A stretch of DNA of 64,000 bases, taken from positions 434,001-498,000 of the forward strand of contig CALXMF010000001.1 of NCBI GenBank assembly GCA_944389415.1, written 5' to 3'. How positions within the stretch are numbered: position 1 is the first letter of the stretch; the number at the start of each line of letters is the position of its first letter. Positions 7,099 through 16,216 of this stretch are shown one piece after another. Source of the DNA: an uncultured Spirochaetota bacterium. GTDB lineage: Bacteria; Spirochaetota; Spirochaetia; Treponematales; Treponemataceae. Below the pieces are notes generated by a model. It ran no database searches. It was not told where the DNA came from and was given only the letters and a program-made list of their open reading frames with translations. The translations under genes were made by a program, and so were the position numbers.

Positions 7099-8886
7099 AT
7101 GGAAACAATGAAGAGAACTGTCACCTGTGGAGAGCTTCGTGGGTGTGATGATGGAAAAACAGTTATATTGAACGGATGGATTCACCGCAAAAGAGATCAT
7201 GGTGGTATATCTTTTATTAGTCTGAGAGACCGTTATGGAATTACACAAGTCGTTGTTGATACTGCTTCACCTCAGGATCTTATTCCGATTGCAGCTGAAT
7301 TGAAGATGGAGTATTGTATCGCAGTAGAAGGTTTTGTTCGTAAGCGTCCAGATACAATGATTAACAGCGATATGACAACAGGTGAAATTGAAGTCTGTGC
7401 TCAGAAAATACTCATCTTGTCTAAAAGTGATGTTTTGCCATTTATGATAGATGAAGTGAATAAAGACGGTACTCCGGTTATACCAAATGAAGATTTGCGT
7501 CTTAAATATAGATATCTGGATCTTCGTACCCAGGCAATGCAGCATCATCTTGCTTTGCGTCATAAAGTAACAATTGCTGCCCGTAAATATCTTGATTCAC
7601 ATGGTTTTTTTGAGATTGAAACACCGACCTTTATAAAATCAACACCTGAAGGAGCTCGTGATTATTTAGTACCTTCGCGTTTATATCCGGGGAAATTTTA
7701 TGCGCTTCCGCAGTCCCCTCAATTATATAAGCAGCTTCTTATGGTTTCAGGTTTTGATCGTTATTTTCAGATAGCACGCTGTTATCGTGACGAAGATGCG
7801 CGGGGAGATAGACAGCCTGAATTTACTCAGATTGATATGGAAATGAGTTTTGTTTCACGTGATGATGTTCTTTCCATGACTGAAGGACTTATGGCTGCTG
7901 TTTTTAAAGAAGCTCTAAACATTGATTTAGTTGTTCCTTTCCAGCGTATTGCATATGATGATGCAATTGAATGGTATGGAACTGATAAACCGGAACTGCG
8001 TTTTGATATGAAAATGCAGGATGGAAGTAAACTTGCTCACTTAGGGACTTTTCAGGCGTTTAAAGATGCTTTGTGTGCTGGCGGAATAATAAAAGCGCTT
8101 GTTGTTCCTAATGCAGCTGAATTGTACAGTCGGAAAAAAATAGAAGAGCTTGAAGCAACTGCGAAAATATATAAAGCGAAAGGCTTGGGCTGGATGAAAG
8201 CTGTGGGTGGTTCTCTTGAAGGCGGTATTGCAAAGTTTTTTTCTGGTAATGAATCAACTGTTCGTGAAATACTGGGCGCGCAGGATGGAGATCTGCTGTT
8301 ATTTGTTGCTGATACGAATAAGAAAATAGCTTGCACCGCGCTTGGAGCAGTGCGTACACGGCTTGGTAAAGATCTTAATTTATGTGATCCTGATGAATTT
8401 GCTTTTGCATGGATTGTTGATTTTCCTATGTTTGAGTGGAATGAAGAAGAAAATAAATGGGATACAGCTCATCATATGTTTACTATGCCTCAGGAAAAAT
8501 ATCACGATACTCTTGAATCTGATCCGGGAAAAGTAAAAGGTGATTTATATGATCTTGTGTTGAATGGGTATGAACTTGCGTCAGGATCTATTCGTATTCA
8601 TGATCCTGTACTTCAGAAACGTATTTTTAAAATTGTCGGATTTGATGAAGAGGAAGGTCAGAAGAAATTCGGATTTTTAACTGAAGCATTTAAGTACGGT
8701 GCTCCTCCCCATGGCGGAATTGCACCGGGATTGGATCGACTTGTTATGCTTATGTGCAAAGAAACATCTATAAAAGAAGTCATAGCATTTCCAAAAAATA
8801 CATTCGCACAGAGTCCCATGGATGATTGTCCATCAGAAGTTGATCAAAGACAGCTTGACGAACTGCATCTGATTATTAAGAAATAG
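7099..8886 (+). CDS. aspS: Aspartyl-tRNA synthetase
   Basis: A class II synthetase of about 595 residues that charges tRNA-Asp. It has the N-terminal OB anticodon-binding domain (about 1-110), class II motif 2 (YRDEDARGDRQPEFTQID), the bacterial GAD insertion, and motif 3 near the C-terminus (GLDRLVML). There is no Shine-Dalgarno sequence. The ATG at 7099 (reading METMKRT) is chosen because a good promoter places the transcript 5' end there. ATG 7108 would be the alternative and is closer to the usual protein start. A longer frame back to 6913 has no synthetase-like residues and is rejected. Confidence 0.95.
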   Translation: METMKRTVTCGELRGCDDGKTVILNGWIHRKRDHGGISFISLRDRYGITQVVVDTASPQDLIPIAAELKMEYCIAVEGFVRKRPDTMINSDMTTGEIEVCAQKILILSKSDVLPFMIDEVNKDGTPVIPNEDLRLKYRYLDLRTQAMQHHLALRHKVTIAARKYLDSHGFFEIETPTFIKSTPEGARDYLVPSRLYPGKFYALPQSPQLYKQLLMVSGFDRYFQIARCYRDEDARGDRQPEFTQIDMEMSFVSRDDVLSMTEGLMAAVFKEALNIDLVVPFQRIAYDDAIEWYGTDKPELRFDMKMQDGSKLAHLGTFQAFKDALCAGGIIKALVVPNAAELYSRKKIEELEATAKIYKAKGLGWMKAVGGSLEGGIAKFFSGNESTVREILGAQDGDLLLFVADTNKKIACTALGAVRTRLGKDLNLCDPDEFAFAWIVDFPMFEWNEEENKWDTAHHMFTMPQEKYHDTLESDPGKVKGDLYDLVLNGYELASGSIRIHDPVLQKRIFKIVGFDEEEGQKKFGFLTEAFKYGAPPHGGIAPGLDRLVMLMCKETSIKEVIAFPKNTFAQSPMDDCPSEVDQRQLDELHLIIKK

Positions 8887-8904
8887 TAATATTATGGGTT
8901 TTGT

Positions 8905-8935
8905 AAAATGGATGCCGTAAAAGGCATCCATTTTT
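8905..8935. terminator. Bidirectional terminator, aspS and the DUF3943 gene
   Basis: A 12-bp stem (AAAATGGATGCC / GGCATCCATTTT) with loop GTAAAA, with T residues on one side and A residues on the other. It serves two convergent genes. Confidence 0.88.
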
Positions 8936-8950
8936 ATTACCTACTTTGTA

Positions 8951-10378
8951 CTATTTAAGATGAACAGCGAAAAAGATGCTGCTCATGAAATTATACTGTG
9001 TAATGTCTGGATATATCTGATTTTTATAAATTCCGTTTTTTATAAATAATGTTGCTGATATACCAAGAGAATACCGCTTTGTTATCATGTGGCTGTATTG
9101 TCCGGTAATACTGTTTATGATTGTATGTCCCGGGGAACCATCTGTGGCGATATGTTTTTTTAAACTGAATACGGCATGCAGCATATATTTCAATGATAAA
9201 GTTCCTGCATATGGGTGTGATATGATTAAATCAGCTTTTGCTCCAGCGCCTGTACCAAAATCATATAGCCGACGTTCATTACCTGTAGTGTTTGGAACTT
9301 CACCGCTTAAGTAGTAATAAAATTCTGAACCTCCCAGAAGTATCCAGTTTGCATGCAGTGCCCAACGAATATTCCAATCATAAGGAAGCATAATCTGCTC
9401 TTTCATAGTAAACCCGACTCCATGACTGGCAAAGTCCATTTTTTTTGAATAAATAACATCACAATGCATACTCATGCCAAGGGAGTTTTGAATTTTTTCT
9501 GTAGAGCCAGTATCATAAGAAAACAACATACCATTTGACGCAAATACTAGTTGAAAATTTGATGGAGACCATTCTCCGTGAAGATCAAGTTCAAAATGAT
9601 CATATGGTGTATTTGTTCGAAGTCCATATGGTTGTCCGTATATAATAGAAAGTCCTCCGCCTAAATTTGCATAGTACCAGTCTGTTTGAGGAGAGCGTTG
9701 TGCAGATGGTTCAAAATATACTTTTGTAAAACCACTACTGAGCGCGACATGATACGATAATGATTGTATTTTGCCGCTCTCTTCTCGATTTTTTTTACGT
9801 GTAACAAGCTCATTGAATGCTTCCATAGGGTTTACTATGAATGCCCACCAACTGTTATTTGCTGCTGCTTCTGAATATAAACGGTGAAACATTTCACCCA
9901 TCATCATACCGCCTGTTGTAGTGATGATCAGATCATTTATAGAGGGACGTTCTGTTTCACAGAAGAGTTCCCATGTTATACTTCCAAATGCGGTATAAAG
10001 ACCTGCAAGCCAGAAATTTAAACCATTTGCGCGTGCTGCTGAATAATAGACACTGCCCTGATAAGGATGGCCAAGTTGATTTACTTGAAATTCATCTTGA
10101 TCCCATACCCATGGATTTGTTAAATTTGCTTTTATTGAATCTAATGTAACATAGGCAAAAGAGGCGTGTGTAATGAATCTATTGTATAAAAATAGTGTAA
10201 GATTACTTAATACTACTTCTCCGCCAGCGATAAAATAAGAAGCGATTGTAACTTTGGCAGGATCGGATATTGTTTCGTTATTTTGAACAGTGGGACTTGT
10301 TTCTGCGGGATTACTGTTTTGTGCGCAGATTTGATACAGACTTGCACAACACAACAATATACAGATAAGTTTTTTCAT
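8951..10378 (-). CDS. DUF3943 outer-membrane protein
   Basis: A 475-residue protein with a signal peptide (MKKLICILLCCASLYQICA). The DUF3943 core follows at about 60-200: NPWVWDQDEFQVNQLGHPYQG, then a helix-rich segment that may lie in or near the membrane. The rest looks like amphipathic beta strands, consistent with an outer-membrane barrel. The start at 10378 is supported by GAGGAG upstream; the frame runs open 54 bases further, but that part is not signal-like. Function of the family is unknown. Confidence 0.8.
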   Translation of the reverse strand: MKKLICILLCCASLYQICAQNSNPAETSPTVQNNETISDPAKVTIASYFIAGGEVVLSNLTLFLYNRFITHASFAYVTLDSIKANLTNPWVWDQDEFQVNQLGHPYQGSVYYSAARANGLNFWLAGLYTAFGSITWELFCETERPSINDLIITTTGGMMMGEMFHRLYSEAAANNSWWAFIVNPMEAFNELVTRKKNREESGKIQSLSYHVALSSGFTKVYFEPSAQRSPQTDWYYANLGGGLSIIYGQPYGLRTNTPYDHFELDLHGEWSPSNFQLVFASNGMLFSYDTGSTEKIQNSLGMSMHCDVIYSKKMDFASHGVGFTMKEQIMLPYDWNIRWALHANWILLGGSEFYYYLSGEVPNTTGNERRLYDFGTGAGAKADLIISHPYAGTLSLKYMLHAVFSLKKHIATDGSPGHTIINSITGQYSHMITKRYSLGISATLFIKNGIYKNQIYPDITQYNFMSSIFFAVHLK

Positions 10379-10426
10379 ATTCTTTATACTCCTCAATGTT
10401 TCTATTTTATAATATGGACAATCTAT

Positions 10427-10455
10427 TTGCAATCATACGTTAAAATGACTATAGT
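10427..10455 (+). promoter_or_regulatory. apbE promoter (leaderless layout)
   Basis: TTGCAA (10427-10432), 17-base spacer, TATAGT (10450-10455), then 6 bases to the ATG at 10462. This is the same geometry as at aspS. Confidence 0.72.
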
Positions 10456-10461
10456 AAGATT

Positions 10462-11529
10462 ATGCAAAAGGGCAATAAATTTTATTCCAGTTTATATATA
10501 CGTATATTTAAGATTCAAATGGTTCTTCTTTTGTGGATATTATGTTTTTTTTCTGTTTCATGCAAAAAAAAGCAGTATCCTCCTCAAACGGTTTTAGTTA
10601 TGGGAACGGTATGTACAGTGAATTTATATGATGCAGGTACTGCTGAATTATACAAACAGATTATTGACCGTCTTTATGAGATTGAAAGAGAGTTTAGTGT
10701 TTCAATGCCTGATTCACAAATCAGTACTATTAATAAACAGGCCGGTATTGCTCCGGTGCAGGTTAGTGAAGACGTTATTACCGTGCTTGATACTGCTGTT
10801 TTGTTTGCGAAGAAAACAAACGGGGCATTTGATCCAACTATTGGTCCCCTTGTAAAGTTGTGGAATATAGGGACTGAATTTGCTCATCTTCCTTCTGATA
10901 AAGAAATACAAAATGCATTATCATTTGTAGATTATCATAAAATTATTATTGATCATATTGCGTCTACGGTATATTTGGAACAGTCAGGTATGAGTCTTGA
11001 TCTTGGAGGTATTGTAAAGGGATACGCTGCTGATGAAATTGTGCGTATACTAAAACAACAAAAAGTAACGCGCGCTCTTATTGATCTTGGAGGAAATATT
11101 TATGCCTACGGTAGTAAAAAAGACGATGCTCCGTGGCGTGTTGGTATCAGAAATCCATTTGATACACAGTCAGAACCGCCGCTAGGTGTTCAAGTAGATG
11201 ATCAAACTGTTGTAACATCAGGTGTTTATGAGCGTTTTTTTATCCAAGATGGAGTTCGTTATCATCATATAATTAATCCTAAAACTGGGTATCCAATGCA
11301 AAATGGTCTTGTTTCAGCAACAATAATTTCAGATTCTTCAATGTATGCAGATGCGCTTTCTACTTCTGTTTTTATCTTAGGTATATCTGAAGGATTAGCT
11401 TTTCTTAAAGATTTTTCCGAAACAGAAGGTATTTTAATTGATGATACTAAGTGTATATATGTAACATCTGAGCTGCAAAATAAGATTACTGTTTTTTCTC
11501 ATGATTTTTCAGTTAAGATTTTTGAGTGA
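10462..11529 (+). CDS. apbE: FAD:protein FMN transferase, lipoprotein
   Basis: A 355-residue ApbE-family enzyme, which attaches FMN covalently to Thr in flavoproteins such as RnfG/NqrC using FAD and Mg2+. A long basic start and hydrophobic stretch end in lipobox SVSC (Cys about 34), so it is membrane anchored. Family blocks are in order: MGT, SQISTINKQAG, GAFDPTIGPLVKLW, SLDLGGIVKGYAAD, ALIDLGGNIY, and the metal-binding VTSGVYER...HHIINPKTGYP and SMYADALST. The ATG at 10462 lacks a ribosome site but lies 6 bases after a -10 box, which supports this start. No Rnf genes are in the window. Confidence 0.93.
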   Translation: MQKGNKFYSSLYIRIFKIQMVLLLWILCFFSVSCKKKQYPPQTVLVMGTVCTVNLYDAGTAELYKQIIDRLYEIEREFSVSMPDSQISTINKQAGIAPVQVSEDVITVLDTAVLFAKKTNGAFDPTIGPLVKLWNIGTEFAHLPSDKEIQNALSFVDYHKIIIDHIASTVYLEQSGMSLDLGGIVKGYAADEIVRILKQQKVTRALIDLGGNIYAYGSKKDDAPWRVGIRNPFDTQSEPPLGVQVDDQTVVTSGVYERFFIQDGVRYHHIINPKTGYPMQNGLVSATIISDSSMYADALSTSVFILGISEGLAFLKDFSETEGILIDDTKCIYVTSELQNKITVFSHDFSVKIFE

Positions 11530-11550
11530 TACTTATTTTTTAATTGACAA

Positions 11551-11579
11551 TTGAACGATTTATGAAAAAATGTTATGTT
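11551..11579 (+). promoter_or_regulatory. Promoter of the RNA methyltransferase (leaderless layout)
   Basis: TTGAAC (11551-11556), 17-base spacer, TATGTT (11574-11579), then 7 bases to the ATG at 11587. A TTGACA at 11544-11549 is a better hexamer but has no -10 box at the right distance. Confidence 0.55.
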
Positions 11580-11586
11580 ATTATGT

Positions 11587-12753
11587 ATGAATAAATTAGC
11601 AGCATTGTGTGCCATTGGTGCGGAAAAAATACTTGGTAATGAAATTAAACAGCTTGGGTACATACTAAATGGTAACGCATCAGGGCGTGTTTATTTCAGT
11701 GGTGATAATGATGCGCTGTACCGTGCGAATCTTTGTTTACGTACTGCTGATCGTGTGTATATGCAACTTGCATCTTTTCATGCAGCTGATTTTGATGATC
11801 TTTTTGATGGTGTCTATTCTATTTCTTGGCAGGATTTTTTTAAAAAAAATGTGCGTGTTGTAGTGGATAAAGTTCGTTCACACCGCAGTCGTCTTTCTTC
11901 AGAACATAGTATTCAATCTGTTGTTCATAAAGCTATATATCAGAAACTTGGTGATGTCTGGCATATAACTACATTGCCTGAAACAGGAAGTGCATTTGAT
12001 ATACGTATATATATAGAAAATGACACTGTAGAAGTTCTTCTAGATCTTTCAGGAATACCTCTTCATCGGCGAGGATACCGTACAGATGGAGGAACAGCTC
12101 CTCTTAGAGAAACACTTGCAGCTGTACTTCTTCAGTTTATGTGCTGGAGGAGAAAAACACCATTGCATGATCCATTTTGTGGTTCGGGAACGATTGCATG
12201 TGAGGCAGCATTGTATGCTTATAATGTTGCTCCTGGATTCGGCAGGCATTTTTCTGTTGAAGAGCTATCTTTTTTTAATAAAGACAGAGCAGAAGAGTTA
12301 AAAAAAATAGAGGCTTCAAAAATACGTCCTGATTGTTCAGCACGTATTACCGGGACAGATATAAGTCATGAAGCAGTTGAACGTGCACGCAAAAATGCAG
12401 AACATGCCTGTGTAATTGCGGGTCGTGCATTGCAGCTTATTGGCAGTGATCAGCGGATTATACGTCCTGATTTTGATCAGGCTGATTTTACAGAATTAAG
12501 TGCGCCATATGATACCGGATTACTGATTGGAAATCCTCCATATGGAGAACGTCTTGGGGATTCTGAGCAGGCAGAAAAGTTGTATCAGCAGATGCATACA
12601 TTATATCGTAGTTTCCTTGGCTGGGATATGGGATTCATTACTTCACACAGCGATTTTGAAACAGCATTTGGTGTTAAATCTTATTCTGTTAAAAAACTGA
12701 AGAGTGGGAATCTTGATACCTGTTTTTATATATTCAGGGGAGATAAAAAATAA
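11587..12753 (+). CDS. THUMP-domain RNA methyltransferase (RlmL-N/YpsC type)
   Basis: A 388-residue SAM-dependent methyltransferase. An N-terminal THUMP-like RNA-binding region (about 1-155) precedes an UPF0020-type Rossmann catalytic domain. That domain has the SAM site HDPFCGSGTIACEAA and the NPPY active-site motif (IGNPPYGERLGD) for N2-guanine methylation. It corresponds to the first half of E. coli RlmL (23S rRNA m2G2445) and to B. subtilis YpsC. I prefer the ATG at 11587 (MNKLAALCAIGAE) over 11575, because the -10 box at 11574-11579 would overlap the earlier one. The stop overlaps the TetR start by one base. Confidence 0.87.
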   Translation: MNKLAALCAIGAEKILGNEIKQLGYILNGNASGRVYFSGDNDALYRANLCLRTADRVYMQLASFHAADFDDLFDGVYSISWQDFFKKNVRVVVDKVRSHRSRLSSEHSIQSVVHKAIYQKLGDVWHITTLPETGSAFDIRIYIENDTVEVLLDLSGIPLHRRGYRTDGGTAPLRETLAAVLLQFMCWRRKTPLHDPFCGSGTIACEAALYAYNVAPGFGRHFSVEELSFFNKDRAEELKKIEASKIRPDCSARITGTDISHEAVERARKNAEHACVIAGRALQLIGSDQRIIRPDFDQADFTELSAPYDTGLLIGNPPYGERLGDSEQAEKLYQQMHTLYRSFLGWDMGFITSHSDFETAFGVKSYSVKKLKSGNLDTCFYIFRGDKK

Positions 12754-13361
12754 TGGCAATTGTTGTTGAGCATGAAAAACGTAAACATGAGATTTTGGAT
12801 AAAGCACTTGATATCTTTATGGAAGAAGGATATGAAGATGTTACTTTTCAAAAAATTGCTGACCGCTGTGGTATAACTCGTACTACATTATATATTTATT
12901 TTAAAAATAAAAAAGAAATTTTCTTATGGAGTATTAAGCAACTTACTTCGAAACTGGAAACTGATTTATTGATTATTATACGTAATACTGGCTTAACTGC
13001 TACAGAACGGCTGCGGGCTGTTTTATCATCAATATTACAAGATTGTACTGAGAATAAGAGACTGTTCAATGTGGTACTGATGTATTTATTGCAGCTTCAG
13101 AAAACAGGTAAAAATCCTGGTGAACGTGTACGCAGGAGAATTCTGCGTTTGCGGCATATGCTTTCAACTCTTATTATTGAAGGTATTAATGCTGGTGAAT
13201 TTCAACGGCTGAATGTGCGTGATATAAATGAAATGTTGTATGGACTTATTGAATCAGCTATTTTCAGACTGGCAATTCTTGATCAGAATTCAACGGAAGA
13301 AATGAATGGAGCCATTGAATTGGCAATTAACGGTATACTTGCAAAAAATAAAATTGCCTGA
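12753..13361 (+). CDS. TetR-family transcriptional regulator
   Basis: A 202-residue TetR/AcrR repressor. The N-terminal HTH is clear (about 10-60, ending TRTTLYIYFKNKKEIF); the C-terminal ligand domain is not assignable. It starts inside the methyltransferase stop (TAATG) and is co-transcribed with it. No operator dyad is visible at the shared promoter, so its target is probably elsewhere. Confidence 0.88.
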   Translation: MAIVVEHEKRKHEILDKALDIFMEEGYEDVTFQKIADRCGITRTTLYIYFKNKKEIFLWSIKQLTSKLETDLLIIIRNTGLTATERLRAVLSSILQDCTENKRLFNVVLMYLLQLQKTGKNPGERVRRRILRLRHMLSTLIIEGINAGEFQRLNVRDINEMLYGLIESAIFRLAILDQNSTEEMNGAIELAINGILAKNKIA

Positions 13362-13362
13362 T

Positions 13363-13400
13363 AAAAAAAGCTTTTCTGTATTTACAGAAAAGCTTTTTTT
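13363..13400. terminator. Bidirectional terminator, TetR gene and small secreted protein
   Basis: A perfect 18-bp stem (13363-13380 with 13383-13400) with flanking A and T runs. It serves both convergent genes. Confidence 0.92.
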
Positions 13401-13415
13401 ATGAAAATCAATATC

Positions 13416-13784
13416 TTATTTAGTCAATTGAAGATAACATTTATAGAGTGTCATCTCATTCGTATAATCATAACTGGTTTCATCGGGGCGTGTATATGAA
13501 TATGAATAATATCCTTTTTCACGTGAGAAAGTTCCAGCTCTTTTTTTAATTGCAAACATTGCCGCATCTTGCTCAAAATCATCAGAAGGACATGAATAAG
13601 TAAACCGCGCTTCTGCTGTTGTGGGTATATATTCGATTGTCATCGTCATATTTCCGTCTTTTTCAGTAGTAACTTCAATTGCAGTTGTATCTACTTTACT
13701 CCAATCAGCAGTATTCTGTTTCTGAGCAAACAGAAAGGCGCCTGCGCATATTGCCAAAATACACATAAATACATGTTTCTTCAT
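13416..13784 (-). CDS. Small secreted protein of unknown function
   Basis: A 122-residue exported protein with a signal peptide ending about residue 20 (CAGAFLFA then QKQN). The mature part is rich in Thr, Tyr and Asp, carries two Cys residues (about 65 and 117) that could pair, and has alternating polarity suggesting beta strands. AAGGAGCACGGT precedes the ATG. It stands alone, ending at a strong shared terminator. No function is apparent. Confidence 0.75.
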   Translation of the reverse strand: MKKHVFMCILAICAGAFLFAQKQNTADWSKVDTTAIEVTTEKDGNMTMTIEYIPTTAEARFTYSCPSDDFEQDAAMFAIKKRAGTFSREKGYYSYSYTRPDETSYDYTNEMTLYKCYLQLTK

Positions 13785-13885
13785 ACCGTGCTCCTTATTT
13801 ATTGTTAATTATAGCAAATAACACTGAGTTAGACAATAATCAATTTTGTCTATAATTCTGTTTATTTTTTATATATGACACCTAT

Positions 13886-14986
13886 TTATTTCTTTTTTTT
13901 GAGGAGTGAAGCAAACGGATTATATGTTTCACCATCATTTTCATGTTGATGTTCAAGAAACTCTCCTGTGTAAATATCTTGTTCTGTTGATATCGCCGGT
14001 GTAAGTGCAATGCGTTTATTTTTACTATCAATTTCTTTCACTAAGACTGTTATTGCATCACCTGTTTTATATAGTTTTCGGAGATTTGTTGTTTTGCCAG
14101 CGTTCTCCAATTCTGAGATATGTACAAGCCCATCTATTCCTGGTTCAAGATTTACAAATATACCAAATTCAGCAATACGGCAAACAGAACCCTCCCATTT
14201 TGTATCTGGACGGTATTTATTTCCGGCTTGTTCCCATGGGTCTTTTATTAATGCTTTCATACTGACGGAAATCCGTTCGTGTTCCCAATCAGTCTTTAAA
14301 ATAACGACTTGTATTTCTTGCCCGATGGATAATACTGTACTGATATCATTAATATGAGATAAAGATACTTCTGAAATAGGAAGCAGTGCCTGCAGTCCAT
14401 TAATATCAATAAAAGCGCCAAAACTTTGCAGTGATTTTACGGTTCCTGTCATTATAATACCTTCTTTAATGACAGAACGAAGTGAATCAATTTTTTTTAA
14501 ATGTTCTTCTTCCAGATACCGTCGATTTGAGACAAGGAGATTCTTACCGTTTTCTTTGTATTCTGTGATTATAAAAGGAATGATTTTTCCTATGTAGTTT
14601 TGGGGTTCTTCTTTCTGGCGGTATCCCATTTGCGAATATGGACAAAATGCTCGCACATCACCTATTTTAATTTCAAAACCACCCTTAATTTCTTTTTCAA
14701 CATGACCTTCAACGGGTATATGACTGTGGAACGCGTTTTCAAGCATTGAGCTATCAGCTTTTCTGCTTCCGATTTTTGTTGTAAAATACATTTCACCATT
14801 TTCTGATTTTAAGAAAAAAGCAGAAACTATATCTCCTTCTTTTACGGTAAGATTACCGTTTTCATCTGTTAATTCACTGCGGTCAAGAATACCTTCGCTT
14901 TTTGCATTCAAGTCTAAAAAAATACAGTCATCGGAGATCGCAACTATTTTACTCTGTATCTCCTGACCAGGTTCCAGCATTTTCAT
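13886..14986 (-). CDS. Protein with four S1 RNA-binding repeats
   Basis: A 366-residue cytoplasmic protein made of four S1-type OB folds (roughly 5-75, 85-160, 175-250, 265-340) and a charged tail. Repeats three and four are the most canonical (GTVKSLQSFGAFIDI and GSVCRIAEFGIFVNL...GLVHISEL). It looks like a shortened ribosomal protein S1 or a relative that binds RNA or the ribosome. The usual S1 has six repeats, and treponemes can carry S1 elsewhere fused to cmk. GAGGA lies 10-14 bases before the ATG; the second Met at 14980 is also possible. No 3' hairpin is evident. Confidence 0.83.
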   Translation of the reverse strand: MKMLEPGQEIQSKIVAISDDCIFLDLNAKSEGILDRSELTDENGNLTVKEGDIVSAFFLKSENGEMYFTTKIGSRKADSSMLENAFHSHIPVEGHVEKEIKGGFEIKIGDVRAFCPYSQMGYRQKEEPQNYIGKIIPFIITEYKENGKNLLVSNRRYLEEEHLKKIDSLRSVIKEGIIMTGTVKSLQSFGAFIDINGLQALLPISEVSLSHINDISTVLSIGQEIQVVILKTDWEHERISVSMKALIKDPWEQAGNKYRPDTKWEGSVCRIAEFGIFVNLEPGIDGLVHISELENAGKTTNLRKLYKTGDAITVLVKEIDSKNKRIALTPAISTEQDIYTGEFLEHQHENDGETYNPFASLLKKKK

Positions 14987-15145
14987 TTTCTATTATCCTC
15001 TATCGATGTATTTATAATAAGTTATACTGTTTTTTTTATCATAATACCAGATACTAGCATTTTATATTCAATCGTTTAGCAGAATTAAAAAGGGTATTTA
15101 TTTTTCAATAAAATATTTTTATTATATTATGCTTGGGTTATAGTA

Positions 15146-15173
15146 TTGAAAGTCTGTTTTTTAGTATTATTAT
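15146..15173 (+). promoter_or_regulatory. Promoter of the bacteriohemerythrin gene
   Basis: TTGAAA (15146-15151), a 16-base spacer and TATTAT (15168-15173), giving a short leader that includes the ribosome site TAGGAG. Confidence 0.6.
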
Positions 15174-15203
15174 GGTACAGTTTTAAAATAGTAGGAGCGT
15201 TTT

Positions 15204-15671
15204 ATGACAGTTGATGAAAGAAAAATATATATTACTTGGGAAAAAAAGTTTGAGCTTGGAATACCTGTCATAGATGAACAGCATAAACGTCTTGTACAGC
15301 TCTGTAATCATTTGTACACAGAGATTGTTGGACAGCAGACAGAATCCCGTGCCGGTAATTTGAACTGGCAGATTGCTTTTTCGAGTGCGCTTCGTGAAAC
15401 AGTCGATTATGTTCAAACTCATTTTCGAGATGAGGAAAAACTTCTTTCCGCTATTGGTTATCCGGCTTTTACACAACATAAAGCTCAACATCAACAGTTT
15501 GTCGCAAAGATTACTGAAATGTTGTCAGATTTTCAACATATTGAATCACAGGATGCAATAAATTTTCTTCATTTTCTGTATAACTGGATTTTAGAACACA
15601 TCGCTGTTGAAGATAAACAGTATGTTTCTGCTGTTATTGCATATTTAAAAAATAGACAGAATAATGGATAA
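15204..15671 (+). CDS. Bacteriohemerythrin
   Basis: A 155-residue single-domain hemerythrin that binds O2 at a diiron site. The ligand set is complete: His in IDEQHKR, HFRDEE, HKAQHQQF and the C-terminal HIAVEDKQY. The length is typical of stand-alone bacterial hemerythrins, which act in oxygen sensing, delivery or detoxification in microaerophiles and anaerobes. TAGGAG lies 9 bases upstream of the ATG, with a recognisable promoter further up. Confidence 0.93.
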   Translation: MTVDERKIYITWEKKFELGIPVIDEQHKRLVQLCNHLYTEIVGQQTESRAGNLNWQIAFSSALRETVDYVQTHFRDEEKLLSAIGYPAFTQHKAQHQQFVAKITEMLSDFQHIESQDAINFLHFLYNWILEHIAVEDKQYVSAVIAYLKNRQNNG

Positions 15672-15688
15672 CAGTATTTTATAATGTC

Positions 15689-15717
15689 TTGACCTCTGTT
15701 TTAAAACAAATCATACT
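15689..15717 (+). promoter_or_regulatory. Promoter of the DUF2141 gene (leaderless layout)
   Basis: TTGACC (15689-15694), 17-base spacer, CATACT (15712-15717), then 7 bases to the ATG at 15725. The -35 box could be misread as a TTG start codon in frame. Confidence 0.6.
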
Positions 15718-15724
15718 GAAGAGT

Positions 15725-16150
15725 ATGAGGAACAAATATTTTTTTGCAATATGGTATATGATGTGTATATTGATGGTATCTGTGTCTGCACAGGTTCCAT
15801 TTTGTATTCAGATTTGTAATGTTCGCCCTGACGGCGGAATTGTATATGTTGCAGTATATACAGATAAAGAATCTTACAAAAAAGAAAAGCCCGCATATAC
15901 CTTTAAGACTGAGCCGACTAGCGAAATAATCAGTGTTCAGACGGAACTTCCGGTCGGTGAGTATTCTGTTTCTGTTTTTCAGGATATGAATGAGAATGCT
16001 AAATTGGATACAGGAATATTTGGAATTCCAAAAGAACCGGCTGGTGTTTCAAATTGGAATGGAAAAGGCACACCTGGATCATGGGATAAACAGAAAATAA
16101 ATGTTAATGAATCTCATGGTTCTGTACAAATTAATTTGTATCAGTTGTAA
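15725..16150 (+). CDS. DUF2141 secreted protein
   Basis: A 141-residue exported protein: hydrophobic signal segment (about 5-25) followed by a single DUF2141 domain, a small beta sandwich. Signature pieces are LPVGEYSVSVFQDMNENAKLD and GIFGIPKEPAGVSNW; the Asp/Asn-rich segment could bind calcium. The ATG at 15725 is preferred to a TTG 36 bases upstream, because that TTG belongs to the -35 hexamer. Function is unknown. Confidence 0.8.
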   Translation: MRNKYFFAIWYMMCILMVSVSAQVPFCIQICNVRPDGGIVYVAVYTDKESYKKEKPAYTFKTEPTSEIISVQTELPVGEYSVSVFQDMNENAKLDTGIFGIPKEPAGVSNWNGKGTPGSWDKQKINVNESHGSVQINLYQL

Positions 16151-16216
16151 TTATTGTTTATCTGAGATTCAAATTATATTTTTATCTGCTGCAAAAAGGA
16201 GTAGTGTGTCGGCATT

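Noticed and set aside
11544-11549. Perfect TTGACA upstream of the RNA methyltransferase
   Set aside because: No -10 box lies 16-18 bases downstream; the weaker TTGAAC at 11551 fits the spacing better.
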